Shown here piece after piece: positions 1 to 10,172 of a stretch of 64,000 nt of DNA; the stretch's first letter is position 1; the number at the start of each line of letters is the position of its first letter. The position numbers and the translations under genes were made by a program. The notes beneath the pieces are model-generated. The model worked only from the letters and a program-made list of their open reading frames with translations, was not told the DNA's origin and searched no databases. The stretch is from Ctenosaura bakeri (taxonomy: Eukaryota; Chordata; Lepidosauria; Squamata; Iguanidae): assembly GCA_948474755.1 (NCBI GenBank), contig CAOLHI010001148.1, positions 1-64,000 on the forward strand. Reading direction: 5' to 3'.

Positions 1-80
1 AGGAATTTGATTTTGCCTGAGCCTACTAAGAAGGGCCAAGTTCCACCCCTTCTTCCCTCTTCCCTAGGAGGAAGCCCCAC
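1..80 (+). repeat. Fragment of the CCCTCCAA-type mariner-like MITE
   Basis: The bases around 8-60 match an internal part of the dispersed element seen complete at 50415-50750 (compare 19630-19680). It is cut by the window edge and lies inside DCST1 intron 2. The rest of 80-232 shows nothing recognisable. Confidence 0.4.
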
Positions 81-1592
81 TCAACACAGTAGGATTCAAT
101 TAGATTCTTTCCTGACCCTTCCACCTGCATCTGGACAGGTTGCAAGTACTCTCACCTTTTCCCACGCTCTGGGCTCCCCAAGAACAAACAACACAAAGTC
201 CCTCTTTGTCTGTCTCAAAAAAGGAGACTTACCCAGGGCAAATAAACATCCAACTCCGGCCCCCAAGAAAAACTTGGCAGGTCTAAATTCGTCAGGTTGG
301 CTCCACAGGAAAGTAATGCAGAAATGGGGCAACAAGACACCAAGGGCATGTTTCAGAGCTGCACAGAGACAAAAGGGTCAGTGATGGTATATGTGATAAC
401 AATAGATATAATCCTGCTCCAGAATTTGGAAAAATTACTTTTTCAGACTCAGACTCCCAGAATCCTGAATTCTAAGAGTTCTAGTCCAGAAAAGTAAACT
501 TTCCAAATTTTAATCCTTATATCGCACATCTGCAAACAATTTTGGAGCATAGTCTTGGACAAAAGAAAAAAAATGATGGGCAATTTAAAACCAGATTCAA
601 AGAAAAACATTTGGAATTACTTGAAAGGAACGGATAAAACCATTGATTTAGAGTATCGTGCACAAAATTGGGGTGCAAGTCTTTCTTAACTGGCCAGACA
701 GTGGTTGGTGGAGGAGGAAGAGGACCAGAGGCAGTTTTTTAAAGGGCTATGCAGCCTGATCAGATCTAACAAGAGGGAAAGAAGCCAGGGGGGTGGGGGC
801 AGGCAGTTGGAGAAACTCACAAATAATCAAATCCATGAAAGTTAAACCCCCAAATGTGGAGGGCCAACAGTATATATAATATCAGGGCATTCAGAGTGTG
901 AGTGCAGTGTGACCAGCAAAGGTTTTTCTATGTGGACTGAGAGATGAAGTGATGTGACTTGAAGTACAGCTGCAAGGGAATGTTTTGTCTAGCCTGCCTC
1001 GAAAGGTATTACCTCACCAGAGAGCACCCAACATGAGGAGGTTGAGTTCTATGAGTGCAATTGCGTCACCCCATATGGACTGGGGTGCGGGTAAACCCTT
1101 AAAAAAGGCTTAGGTGTGACAATGTAATTTGCCTTAAGTCATTTGTCTTTGGTCATGCTGCTGTAGGCTATTTTTGTACTGCCTCTGGCCATGCTATATG
1201 TCTTCCATTCTGCTAGTTTTTGTGCCTGAATGTTTTTTGTTTCTAGGCTTGCTGCCAGAAGCCCTAACGTTTATCTTATGTGCTCTGTTGAATAAACAGC
1301 ACTAAGTCTTATTGCTGTGAGTCTGCAAGACTTTTTTCCCCTCTATCTGGAGCAACTGGTTGCAATTAGGCACTGCTTCCTTATTAACACTCTGCACATG
1401 CTCTGAGGTGCATACCTCACATTACCCTAACATATAATGTCCTCTTCCTACTCCCAGTAGATCTTGACTCACTCCAAGGTTTGGCACCAGGGAAGAAAAA
1501 GGGGAATACTTACATGTGTTGGGTGGCTTTTGCCTTTTGCTTGTCTCTTTCTTTACCTTTACATATTTGCTTTTGGCAAGATGGCGTCCCAT
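1..1592 (-). CDS. DCST1: DCST1, 5' part only (coding exons 1-2; gene continues past the left edge)
   Basis: Two minus-strand coding exons, 1514-1592 and 233-358, join in phase 1 to give the first 68 residues of a DC-STAMP-domain protein. The start is an ATG in a strong Kozak context (ACCATGGG). The N-terminus is short and very basic (K/R-rich, residues 1-26), followed by a segment with SQPDEFRPAKFFLG and a glycine-rich hydrophobic stretch, where this family's first transmembrane helix begins. The gene points away from DCST2 on the opposite strand, which is the known mammalian arrangement. In mice DCST1 and DCST2 are sperm proteins required for gamete fusion, and human DCST1 has also been reported as a ubiquitin ligase for STAT2. 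The identity rests on remembered family pattern plus synteny. The remaining exons lie outside the window. No promoter element was recognised. Confidence 0.68.
233..358 (-). CDS. DCST1: DCST1 coding exon 2
   Basis: 126 bases, a phase 1 to phase 1 exon. The acceptor is a pyrimidine-rich tract ending TCTCTGTGCAG before 358 and the donor is GG|GTAAGT after 233. It encodes 41 full codons including SQPDEFRPAKFFLGAGVG and enters the first hydrophobic segment. The split codon with exon 1 (T|CT) reads serine. Confidence 0.7.
640..872. mobile_element. Tigger/pogo-like DNA transposon fragment
   Basis: It shares a long block with 48655-48835 (GGAGGAGGAAGAGGACCAGA through CTTGCAAATAGTCAAAT-like sequence) and ends AAATGTGGAGGGCCAAC, the reverse of a CAGTTGGCCCTCCACATTT inverted repeat. 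It lies in DCST1 intron 1. The family name is inferred from the terminus. Confidence 0.5.
873..1505. other. DCST1 intron 1, no recognised feature
   Basis: I recognise no exon or repeat family here. An AATAAA near 1290 within otherwise unique sequence could be a remnant of an LTR or of a processed transcript, but nothing else supports that. Confidence 0.4.
1514..1592 (-). CDS. DCST1: DCST1 coding exon 1
   Basis: 79 coding bases: 26 codons plus one base. The start ATG is at 1592-1590 in context GGGACCATGG. The donor after 1514 reads CAT|GTAAGT, a strong match. The peptide is basic (MGRHLAKSKYVKVKKETSKR at residues 1-20), as expected for the cytosolic N-terminus. A TTTACAG lies 11 bases upstream of the ATG, so an upstream untranslated exon is possible. 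Confidence 0.6.
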
Positions 1593-1599
1593 GGTCCCT

Positions 1600-2540
1600 G
1601 ATCCCTCTGTAAAACAAGGGGGGAAAGGATCAAAACCTAAGAATATTAAAGCTGACAGCTACAAAATCAAGCCTTTAAGGAAGGCACAACATTGGAAGGG
1701 TCATTTTAAAAAGAAAAAAAATCATACATGATAACCTGGTGAGATTAATTCAGATTAATTGTACCACAGCAGAAAAAGAAAAATCAAGAAATGTCAAGGA
1801 ATCAAATCAAGTGACTTTGAATCTCCCTCACAGTTGCTAATAGTGTGGCTTTCCCAAGTCAATATATTCTTCAGTTCTTTTAGACTACAGTCTCTATCAT
1901 CCCTGGCCATGTTGGTTGAGGATGACAGAGGTACAGTTCACAACATCTGGAGGGGACCCAGTTGGAGAATGCTGGTAAAGACACATTTTATGGCATTCTA
2001 CAATAATTACTCTTAACCAGACTTTGGAAATGTTCCTTTGTTGGATTGCAGCTGTCAACATCCCCCAGGAAGCAGTAGTCAGTAGACATGCTGATGGGAG
2101 GACGGTGGGAGTTTCAGCCCACAAAAGGATCACATACAGACTCAACTCTGATCCAGTCGTGTGTGGCATGAGGTCCTTGTTGCTAATGTTGTCCCTTTTA
2201 CAGCCTTTATTAGAAGGCTGACAGAAGGCTGATATCACACAGGGCAGTAGATCTTTGTCTGGGTCATACCATTTGTGCAGGGATCACTTGATGTAACACT
2301 CCTATATGTATATTGACGCTTGGTACCCCGCACACAGCAAGCAAGCACAACAAGGAAGGATCCAGCTTAGACTTGTTCCTGACAAACTGGATTTCTATAT
2401 GCGGGTTAAGTTTTTATTTTTAGGTAAAGAGGAGAACATGAAGTGGTATGGTCCAAACACAGAGGCGGACCACTTCCATGAACATTGTGTCATCATAATG
2501 CAGGTTCTACACCACATGGCATTCTAACATACTTGCACCC
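1600..2540. other. Intergenic sequence upstream of DCST1, nothing recognised
   Basis: Short open frames on both strands have no recognisable domain and no supporting splice or start signals. The DCST1 promoter should lie at the left end of this stretch, but I see no TATA box or CpG-rich segment. Confidence 0.4.
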
Positions 2541-3113
2541 ATTTCTCTAAATCTTGTGTAATATCTTTTACCATCTTATTTATATTAAGATAAATCATCC
2601 AAGATAAGCCCCTAGGAATAATTATACACAAATAAGTAAGACAATTTGGACAATACCAAAACCACCATGCTTTAAATACGCTGGACTCCATCTAGTCTCC
2701 CATTGATAGTATTTATGATTTGACCCAGTTAATTGAATACCCAGATTTTTAACTGAAATTATTAATCAGCTGCTTCAAAACAGGGATTGACTATTGTTGC
2801 TTTGAAATGAAAAACAAAAGATCATCTGTGAATTTTTTTTTTTTTAAATTCATTGATCTTGGAATGCTGTCTAGTAGGACATGCTAAGTGCTCCAAGCAC
2901 AAATTGAATATTAAAGGAGGCAATGGATGTCCTTACCCTGTATCCTGATTCAATGTTTAAAACAAAAAAGGAGAAAAAACATGGGTCATAAACCATGTTC
3001 TTGGTGCTAATTTTTTTATTTTATCTCTTTCAAAAATATTTTAGGAAACCTCAATTTAACCAATACAGTGTAAATAAAGAGCCAATAAAATTTATCAAAG
3101 GCTTTCTCAGCAT
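2540..3113 (-). mobile_element. L1 LINE fragment (reverse transcriptase region)
   Basis: The minus strand at about 3016-3113 encodes a degenerate L1 reverse-transcriptase block (FLDAEKAFDKFYW), where the invariant LDAEKAFD motif is clear. The frame then decays through AT-rich L1-like sequence to about 2540. It abuts an older CR1-type fragment at 3114. Confidence 0.55.
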
Positions 3114-3373
3114 CTAGAAAAGTAACACATGCTTTGCTGAAATCCCATCCAGTTTGGTAGAATTTGTTCTTGACAGACCAATGCTGGCTCCTAGTAATCA
3201 CTGTATTGTCATCCAGATACTTGGAAACACACTCCTTTATAATCTCTTCTAATATTTTTGCAGATCAACTGGTCAATAGTTTGCTGGATCTTCTTTGTTA
3301 CCCTTTTAGATGAGACAGACAATGCTCACTCATTTCTAGTCCTCTAGCACCTCACCTATACTCTGAGATTTCG

Positions 3374-3375
3374 AA

Positions 3376-3442
<67 letters not shown>
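3374..3442. repeat. (AAAG)n microsatellite
   Basis: About 17 near-perfect AAAG units. Confidence 0.95.
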
Positions 3443-3552
3443 GAAAGTGTTTCAGAGAATACACCAGCACGTTCTTTCATCACTTTGGGATGGAGTTTTG
3501 TCTGGCCCGGCAGATTTGAACTCATTCAGGTAACTAGGTGATTCCTGACTAA

Positions 3553-4479
3553 GGCCCTTTTTGCACCTTACCTTTTTCCAGCATCAGCGCAAGGGGATCA
3601 TGCAAGAAGCCTCTTCCAAGAGGCACTCCTCTGCACCAGCTCCTTGCTGGCCGGAAGGAAGTGTGAGCGCTCCGCCCCTTCTTCCACAGCACAGCCAGGT
3701 ACTTTCCCAGGCTGTGCTGGGGGAGGAAGCACGATGGCCACACCTCCAGAGCCTCCGCATGCAACGTAAGTGCGTATGGGGCCCAGGAGGGATGCGCAAT
3801 CGCGCATTATAGAATCATAGAATCATAGAATCATAGAAATGTAGAGTTGGAAGAGACCACACGGGCCATCCAGTCCAACTCCCTGTCATGCAGGAACACC
3901 CTCAAAGCACTCCCGACAGATGGCCATCAAGCCTCTGCTTAAAAACCTCCAAGGTAGGAGACTCCACTACTCTCCGAGGCAGCAGATTCCACTGCCGGAC
4001 AGCCCTGACTGTCAGGAAGTTCTTCCTGAGGTTCAGGTGGAATCTCCTTTCCTGCAGCTTGAATCCATTGCTCCTTGTCCTGGTTTCTGGAGCAGCAGAA
4101 AACAAGCCCCCTCCTTCCTCTACGTGGCATCCCTTCAAATATTTAAACATGGCTATCATGTCCCCTCTTAACCTCCTTTTCTGCAGACTAAACATACCCA
4201 GCTCTCTCAGTCTATCCTCATAGGGCATGTTTTCCAGGCCTCTCACCATTTTGGTCACCCTCCTCTGGACTTGCTCCAGCTTGTCAATATCCTTCTTGAA
4301 TTGGGGTGCCCAGAACTGGACACAGTATTCAAGATTATTTTTGAAAACAAGCCGAAAATGATATAATGTATGATTGCCACCTCCTGGCCTTGGGAGCATC
4401 ATATAATGTGAAACAGTCCTTGCAATCGCGCGAAGCTCCCAAGGCCATTTCACAACATGACTGGCGTGTGAAAAGGGCC
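3553..4479. mobile_element. DNA transposon with GGCCCTTTT inverted termini and TAA duplication, carrying a CR1 copy
   Basis: It begins GGCCCTTTTTGCAC and ends GTGTGAAAAGGGCC, which are inverted copies of each other. It is flanked by TAA at 3550-3552 and 4480-4482. About 535 bp of it is a nested CR1 3' end (3811-4345), so the element proper is about 390 bp. It belongs to the same terminal group as 35315-35506, 37866-38302, 15763-15942 and 52091-52274. Confidence 0.7.
3811..4345 (-). mobile_element. CR1 LINE, 3' end
   Basis: The minus strand encodes the CR1 ORF2 C-terminus (for example [17 protein letters not shown] and [10 protein letters not shown]) with few disruptions and ends in the CR1 tail of ATTCTATGA-like repeats at 3811-3840. 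It closely matches the intact copy at 25621, so it is young. It is 5'-truncated. Confidence 0.92.
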
Positions 4480-5029
4480 TAAATCTTTATCATTCTTGAT
4501 TTGCAGTTAGGATCCCCTACCAAAGTCTCTGTTGATGCAGGGAAGCACATAATTCTCCTTTTGGGGAAAAAAACCTGAAGCAAAATAGGTGCTGAGAGAA
4601 GTTTGCACTTTCACTGTGATCTGTTAGTATTTTATCATTCTTGTTGAACAGCATTTTCCTTGGTAATTCTCTGAACATATCTTTTGGTAGCTTCCTGCTT
4701 CCCTTGCCAGTCTCCATTCATTTTAAGTTTTAGCTTTCTTTATACTATTCCTACAAGTTTGGGCTTCACAAGTGTACTCTTCCTCGGTGATCTGTCCTTT
4801 CATTCTTTATACAGGCTCTTTGATTTTTTCACTTCCTCCTTGAATTTACTGTGCAACCATATTGGACTTTTCCTTCTATGAGATGGTTTGTGATAGGGCT
4901 TTTGGCAACTCCTTCCTGGATTCCTATCTTTTCCTACTAGGATCTTTAGTCATGAGATTCTACCCCATATTTCCCTGAACTCAGTAAAATCAGCTTTCCT
5001 GAAATACAAAGTCTGTGTTTGACCAAACA

Positions 5030-5275
5030 GTAGGTCTGCGTGTAATGCAAGGGATTCATTCTGAGACATTTCGTGTTATAAGATTCTCACGTATAATGTG
5101 GAACTCTTTTTTTCTTACTCTAAAATGAGTGATACCATGAGCAGAGAGAGTAGCATGAGGAGGGAGGCCAGCAGCAGCAAATATTGCAAACAACCACAAC
5201 GTAGCACCAGCTAGTAGCACAAGACACTGCGAGCAGAGCAAGCAGCACTGGGAGTCAGAGTGGAATTGAAACAGG
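5030..5275. other. Unassigned intergenic sequence
   Basis: It contains a block with GTGTAATGCAAGGGATTC and GTTATAAGATTCTCACGTA that looks like degraded DNA-transposon sequence, but no termini were identified. Confidence 0.3.
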
Positions 5276-6061
5276 GTAATGCTGATCAAATTTGCAGAGG
5301 ACACCAAATTAAGAGGGGTTGCTAATACACCAGAGGACAGAATCAAATTTCAAAATAACCTTGACAGATTGGATTGCTGGGCCAAAGCTAACAAAATGAA
5401 TTTCAGCAGAGAGAAATGTAAAGTCCTACACTTAGGCAGAAAAAAATGGAAGGCACAAATATAGGATAGGGGGCACATGGCTGGATAGCAGTACATGTGA
5501 AAGGGATCTAGGAGACTTGGTGGACCACAAGCAGAATATGAGCCAGCAGTGCGAGGTGGCAGCCAAGAAAACCAATGTGATTCTTGGTTGTATCAATAGA
5601 AGTATGGTATCTAGATCGAGGGAGGTAATGATACCACTCTATTCTGCATTGGTTAGACCTCACTTGGAATGCTGTGTCCAGTTCTGGTCATCTCAATTCA
5701 AGGAAGATATTGACAAGCTGGAATGTGTCCAGGGGAGAGTGAAGAGCCTGGAAGCCATGTCCTATGAGGAGCGGCTTAGGGGGCTGAGTATGTTTAGTCT
5801 GGGAAGAAAAGGTTAAGAGAGGACATGATAGCCATGTTTCAATATTTGAAGGGATGTCATGTTGAAGAGGAAACAGGCTTGTTTTCCACTGCTCCAGAGA
5901 CTAGGATAAGGAGCAATGGATTCAAACTCCAGGAAAAGAGATTCCACTTGAACCTCAGAAAGAACTTCCTGACAGTCAGAGCTGTTTGGCAGTGGAATAT
6001 GCCACTGCCTCAATGGAATGTGGTGGAATCTCCTTCTTTGGAGGTTTTTAAGCAGAGGCTG

Positions 6062-7829
6062 TGTTGCCCCCTTGGTAAACCGTTCCCCGAGGTCTACAAC
6101 TTTGATATAAAACATGATCTAACCCAGCAGAGAGGTCACCTGGATGAGCATGTAGGCAACAATGGTCATGTGATCAGAAGAACCAGGTCAAGCCAGTAAA
6201 CTCCCCTGTCATGTAGCCACAGGAGACCTCAAGCTGTGCCAAACCATGGTGGACAAAAGGCCCTCAGCTGTTACTACGGTTCAGGCCTAGATATCTGCTT
6301 TGATATCAAAATCATTCGGCCTTCCTCTGCCACCCCGCTCCACGTGTTTGCGAGGCCTCTGGACAAGCACGTACATAGGCGCGGCCAGTAAGTGTTGGAC
6401 ATTCCCTCTCCATCTAGGCAGGCAGAACAAAGCCACTCCGTTGCCTGCAAACACCTCTTGCTTAAGTGCGACCCTATACAAAGACACCCAGCCTCGAGCT
6501 GATAGTCTGACAATGCCGAGCTATTTGCATAGTGGCTATACTATTGTTAAACCTGCGCTAAGCCCTTCATGTTAAACGTGACCTTTGCCAAAGCTTTTGT
6601 CCCGCTCCCAACTCGCATTGTTCTCACCAAGTATGGCATGGCCTGTAGGCACAATTCACCCTATAAAAACTCCCCGATTCCGAGACCACCTCAGATCACT
6701 CCGGACTTCTATACTGCCTTGCTGCCGCTCTGTCTGATGAGCTCCCTCGGCCTCCACACTGAGTTTCTTCCCTACCATCTTCAACTTCGTCAGGACTACG
6801 AGAAAAAGTGTCATATCACCCATTTCCCCCAAAAATCCTTATTTCTAATTCTTCCGTTAGCTGTGTGGTTGTGGTGTCTTTACTTTCTGTCTTTAAATAA
6901 AAACATCATCTTTGCTATTTTAAAACCTGTCTGACCGCTTGACTGACCTGACCCGTAGACATTGGGTTGCAAGATCCCTGCTAAGTTACCCTGCCTCTCG
7001 CTAGCTTAAGAGAGTGCTCCAGTTAATTTCCCCAACTTTGTGTTTATGTTTGGTTATTTGGGCACCCCTCCCAGGACCCCCAGAGAACAGGGTAACACAG
7101 CCTTTAAGAAGCCAACTTGATGGGATTTAGAGTTTTCCCCCACAAAGTTGGGCACTGGAAGCAATAAAATCTTATCAGACAAGGATCATCTACATAAACT
7201 CACACTGCAGCCCAAAGCAGCAGAAGATGCTGATACTTGGGTGACACCTTGTTATCTTCCTATATCAAAGATGGTGCCAGTGTGAAGTTGTTTTCTGTTG
7301 CTGTCCTTTTTATTCTCCCTGGGAGAGGATTTTCCCTCAAGGTAAATTTTTCCGACAAATGGTCCCCGTTTTTTACTAGTTCTTGGGATACCTCCTGGTC
7401 ATACCAACTGACCGCTCCCCCTTCCCGACAGCCGCACGATCCGCTCAGCATCTCTTCGCTGAGTTTCATTTCTTTTGCTGCTTTCCAGACTAAGGACTTC
7501 AGGAAAAGGTCCAGTATCACCCAAACCACAAATCCTTTAACAATCCCGCTATCTTATTTCCACTCTTTATTTTTCTTTAGCCCTTGGATGTGTGTGTGGG
7601 GGGGGGAGTTATGTGTTAACGCATGAAATTTCCATTCAATAAAGTCATTCATTGGACATTTTTGTGTGATTTCTGTCTGGGTCTGACCCTGTAAAAACTG
7701 GGTAAAAGATCTTGCTAGGTTACCCTGCCCCTTGCATTGCTATTGCTTGTGCTCTGTTGAGTTTACTTTGCCCATCACGTGGAGCATATTAAGGTGTCCC
7801 TCGGGGACCCCAAGAATTTCAGAATAACA
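6062..7829 (+). mobile_element. Solo LTR of an endogenous retrovirus (outer, itself interrupted)
   Basis: It starts TGTTGCC and ends AATAACA, in the TG...CA form. Its flanks are GCTG (6058-6061) and TCTG (7830-7833), a 4-bp duplication with one substitution, and it sits inside a CR1. Removing the inner LTR and one CAGC leaves about 935 bp, close to the 907-908 bp of two other LTRs here. An AATAAA lies at 7638-7643. No gag, pol or env remnant is present, consistent with a solo LTR left by recombination. Confidence 0.72.
6269..7097 (+). mobile_element. Solo LTR (inner, nested)
   Basis: 829 bp, beginning TGTTACT and ending GGTAACA, with perfect 4-bp duplications CAGC at 6265-6268 and 7098-7101. 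It has a promoter-like TATAAAA at 6662 and an AATAAA at 6896. Its 3' third matches the LTR at 39927-40777 closely. It interrupts the outer LTR. Confidence 0.82.
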
Positions 7830-7944
7830 TCTGGATGGCCATCTGTCGGGAAGGCTTGGATGGGTGTTCCTGCATGGCAGAATGAGGTGGGACTGGATGG
7901 CCCCTGGGGTCTCTTCCAATTCTATGGTTCTATAAAACAAACTC

Positions 7945-8785
7945 ACATCATATGCAGGTCTACTGTACTCCACATGTTGTATCTTCTCATTAGACCAATG
8001 AGGATGTCACCACAAACTCTATTTTGGAACAGAACTACCTACCATGTGAGCCCCCAGCTGTCCCGCCCCAGTTCCAGGACCCAGCTGCATAACACAGACA
8101 AGATTCTCCCCAACAACCACTATACAACAGCCACTAGACATGAACAGGACAATACTCAGTGCGGCCCAGCATAGACAGGAAAGGAAGAGCCCATAAGGCT
8201 CGGAGCACTTTTATAGTGAAGTCTCATTAATCAGGCAAACAGCTGGGGAGGCTGCTGGCCAATAAATACCAGAGGTGGGGCAGGGAGAAGTCTGTTGTAG
8301 ACAAGTGGCAAATCTGAAGGAAGCAACATGGTCCTCCTTAGATCCTGGCCTGTGTTCCTGAAAAACCTTGCCTCTTGCTTTCTCTGTTAACTATGTTGTA
8401 GAATATTCTCTTGAACTGACATTCTAAATGTATTGCTGACCTGGACTGCTGAACCAAGAATGCTAACTCACAGAATCACAGAGAAGTTTCTGTAAATCTT
8501 TACTGGGGCTGCTATACTAGACTCTGTTTAAGGGCTGAGAACTGTGGCTGGCTTACTTAAAATAGAACACTGGCTAGGAGTGGGAGATGAGTTCTTTGTC
8601 CAAGGGGCAGAGCTCTAGATCAAGTTCCTAAGTGAGCAATTGAAGGAGAGCCTACAGTCACCAGAACCCAGCTCACTATCTCATCCATTCCTCTGCCCAC
8701 ACACATCCCCATTCATTCCATTTTCTGTCTTCTTCACCCCCTCCCACCCCCCACATCTATCTTCCACTGGTGCTGTTCCACCAAT
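7945..8785. other. Intergenic sequence, nothing recognised
   Basis: No gene or repeat family was recognised here. Open frames are short and have no domain signal. Confidence 0.35.
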
Positions 8786-8789
8786 ATGT

Positions 8790-9070
8790 GGGAATTTTCT
8801 ACCACTCCTACTTTCACTCCTTCATCCTCAGCTTACTTCAGTAGCTGAAATCTTTAGTTCAAAGCATGGACATCATTTGCATTCTGTTAACTCAGTGGAG
8901 GGGGGAGAGGAGGGGCTGAGTCTTGCCCTTCCCAGGAGACTCAGGCAAAAGTGAAGTGCCACAGTCTCTCCTGGCTTGTGTCATCTTCCTCATTAATAAC
9001 TTTTGCCCCTTTGACCACACTTGGATGTTGCTCCTCCTCAGGAATCCTGTTTGTGCATCTGGGAAATATT
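8790..9070 (-). mobile_element. Mariner-like MITE (CCCTCCAA type), partial
   Basis: It shares the characteristic block with the complete copy at 50415-50750: a TTTAGTTCAAAG-like part, CTTGCCCTTCCCAGGAGACT, then TTAATAACTTTTGCCCCTTT. Reverse orientation. Confidence 0.6.
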
Positions 9071-9710
9071 GGGGGGAGGGTGTATGGGTGGATACTCCTG
9101 GGTTTAAGGCAGGGGTGGGCAAAGTGGCCCTCAGGCCCACAGTGCTCCCCAAAACATTTTTTAAATGACAATTGCTGCTAAAATTTGGCAACAAATGGCT
9201 AAATGCACCATGGTTCTTTGATGGCTGAATGCCCTATACCTGTTGAGATGGTCAGTAACTTAATCAATCATTGGTATCCCAGCCAATGTCTAAAACATAT
9301 TAACAAGTTTGAGCAAGAACAAGCCCATCAAATCAACGGCTGGATGCTGCTTCAACACACAGGAACATCCAGCTGGTTCAATGGGTCTATTTCGGTCAGA
9401 ACTGTGCATTTAGGCTTACATGAAGTGGCCGTGCTTGTTGACCTCAGCTTATTCAACACACAAGTAAATCACTTTGGGTCAATAAGTCTAATCTGGTGGG
9501 GCCTAAGAAAAGGGATTTAGGATGTTATCATAGTAATGAAAATCCTTTTAAGGTTCGAACTCAATAATAGATAAAGAGATATGATTGGGTGGATATTTTT
9601 AATTAATAAAGAGGGGAGGATAGTATTTGTTAATGATGAAAGCTGTCTTTTCTAGTAATGGTAGTAAGTATCAAAGAAAGGAATCAGTTGTTAATAATGA
9701 CTGGAAGGGA
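9071..9710. other. Intergenic sequence, AT-rich at its right end
   Basis: No gene is supported. 9540-9790 is AT-rich with simple TTAATAATG-like sequence. Poly(A) signals for the minus-strand small gene lie at the right edge. Confidence 0.35.
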
Positions 9711-9711
9711 T

Positions 9712-9721
9712 TTTATTTATT
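9712..9721 (-). terminator. Candidate poly(A) signals of the small minus-strand gene
   Basis: Two overlapping AATAAA hexamers on the minus strand (9712-9717 and 9716-9721) lie about 175 bp after the stop codon at 9895. The position is plausible, but the local sequence is AT-rich, so chance occurrence is possible. Confidence 0.4.
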
Positions 9722-9894
9722 AATAATGAAATTTAAAAATAAAAAAAATTGCAGCAGGAAGAATAATGTATTCTATTGTAATTTAAGCATTACTCAGTTA
9801 AGCTCTGCCCCTTTTCTTTAGGCTGCTCCTCTTGGGCCATGAGACCTTCCCTTGTGGGGGTGAGGAGGCTGATTCTGGGCCTGGAGGGAGGTGG

Positions 9895-10172
9895 CTAGGG
9901 TGAGGAGTAGGCTTGCTGCTGCTTTTTGGAAAGTTTCCCAGAGACAGCAGGTTTAGAGTCCAGGGAGCCAGGTGGCAGGGAAGAGGGTTTCCCAAAAGGG
10001 GACGACTTGAGGCCAAATCTTTGTAAGGGCACAATTTTTGCAGCCTCAGTGGCTGCGCGTTCACACACAGCACAGGTGGGGTTATCACACAGCAACTTCC
10101 GAATGGAGGTACAGCGGTCAATCCCATCTTCTGGCAGGCAAGGCTGTGACCCTCGTTCCCTGACATTGGTAC
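9895..10172 (-). CDS. Small membrane protein gene, exon 2 (terminal)
   Basis: 278 bases. The acceptor is a strong pyrimidine tract (TTTCTTTCTCTTCTAG) before 10172 and the stop TAG is at 9897-9895. It encodes 91 residues after the split glycine codon, including the Cys-rich motif. Most bases of 9850-10170 are GC-richer than the flanks, as expected of an exon. Confidence 0.58.

Larger units (their letters stand above)
3114..5030 (-). mobile_element. Old CR1/L3-like LINE, split by a later DNA element
   Basis: Degenerate minus-strand reverse-transcriptase text (ITRSQHWSVKNKFYQT, compare the intact ORF2 at 21.5-25.6 kb) begins near 3200. Similar old LINE sequence resumes at 4483 and continues to about 5030. 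The two halves are separated by the inverted-repeat element 3553-4479 and its TAA duplications. High divergence makes the limits approximate. Confidence 0.45.
5279..7940 (+). mobile_element. CR1 LINE 3' fragment split by nested LTRs
   Basis: CR1 ORF2 C-terminal coding (FAEDTKLRGVANTPEDRIK onward, frame-damaged) runs from 5279 to 6061. The missing end, starting CTGGATGGCCATCTGTCGGG and finishing in the CR1 tail, resumes at 7831 and runs to 7940. The 1.77-kb interruption is a pair of nested LTRs. Confidence 0.88.

Noticed and set aside
3374..3442. Regular repeats considered as a CRISPR array
   Set aside because: This and the other regular repeats are simple microsatellites without spacers, in vertebrate DNA.
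3553..4479. Assignment of the GGCC-ended elements to PIF/Harbinger because of TAA flanks
   Set aside because: Other members have TCG, CCT and ATA flanks, which do not fit the TWA target of that superfamily.
7250..7829. A separate 580-bp LTR starting TGTTATC
   Set aside because: The CAGC duplications of the inner LTR show that 7102-7829 continues 6062-6268 as one outer LTR, so the TGTTATC is internal.
9798..10166. Alternative open frame of the small gene's second exon
   Set aside because: It would need the donor at AAG|GTGACA and gives a proline/serine-rich sequence without any motif. The other frame carries the Cys-rich motif. It is not excluded, and is noted in the gene entry.
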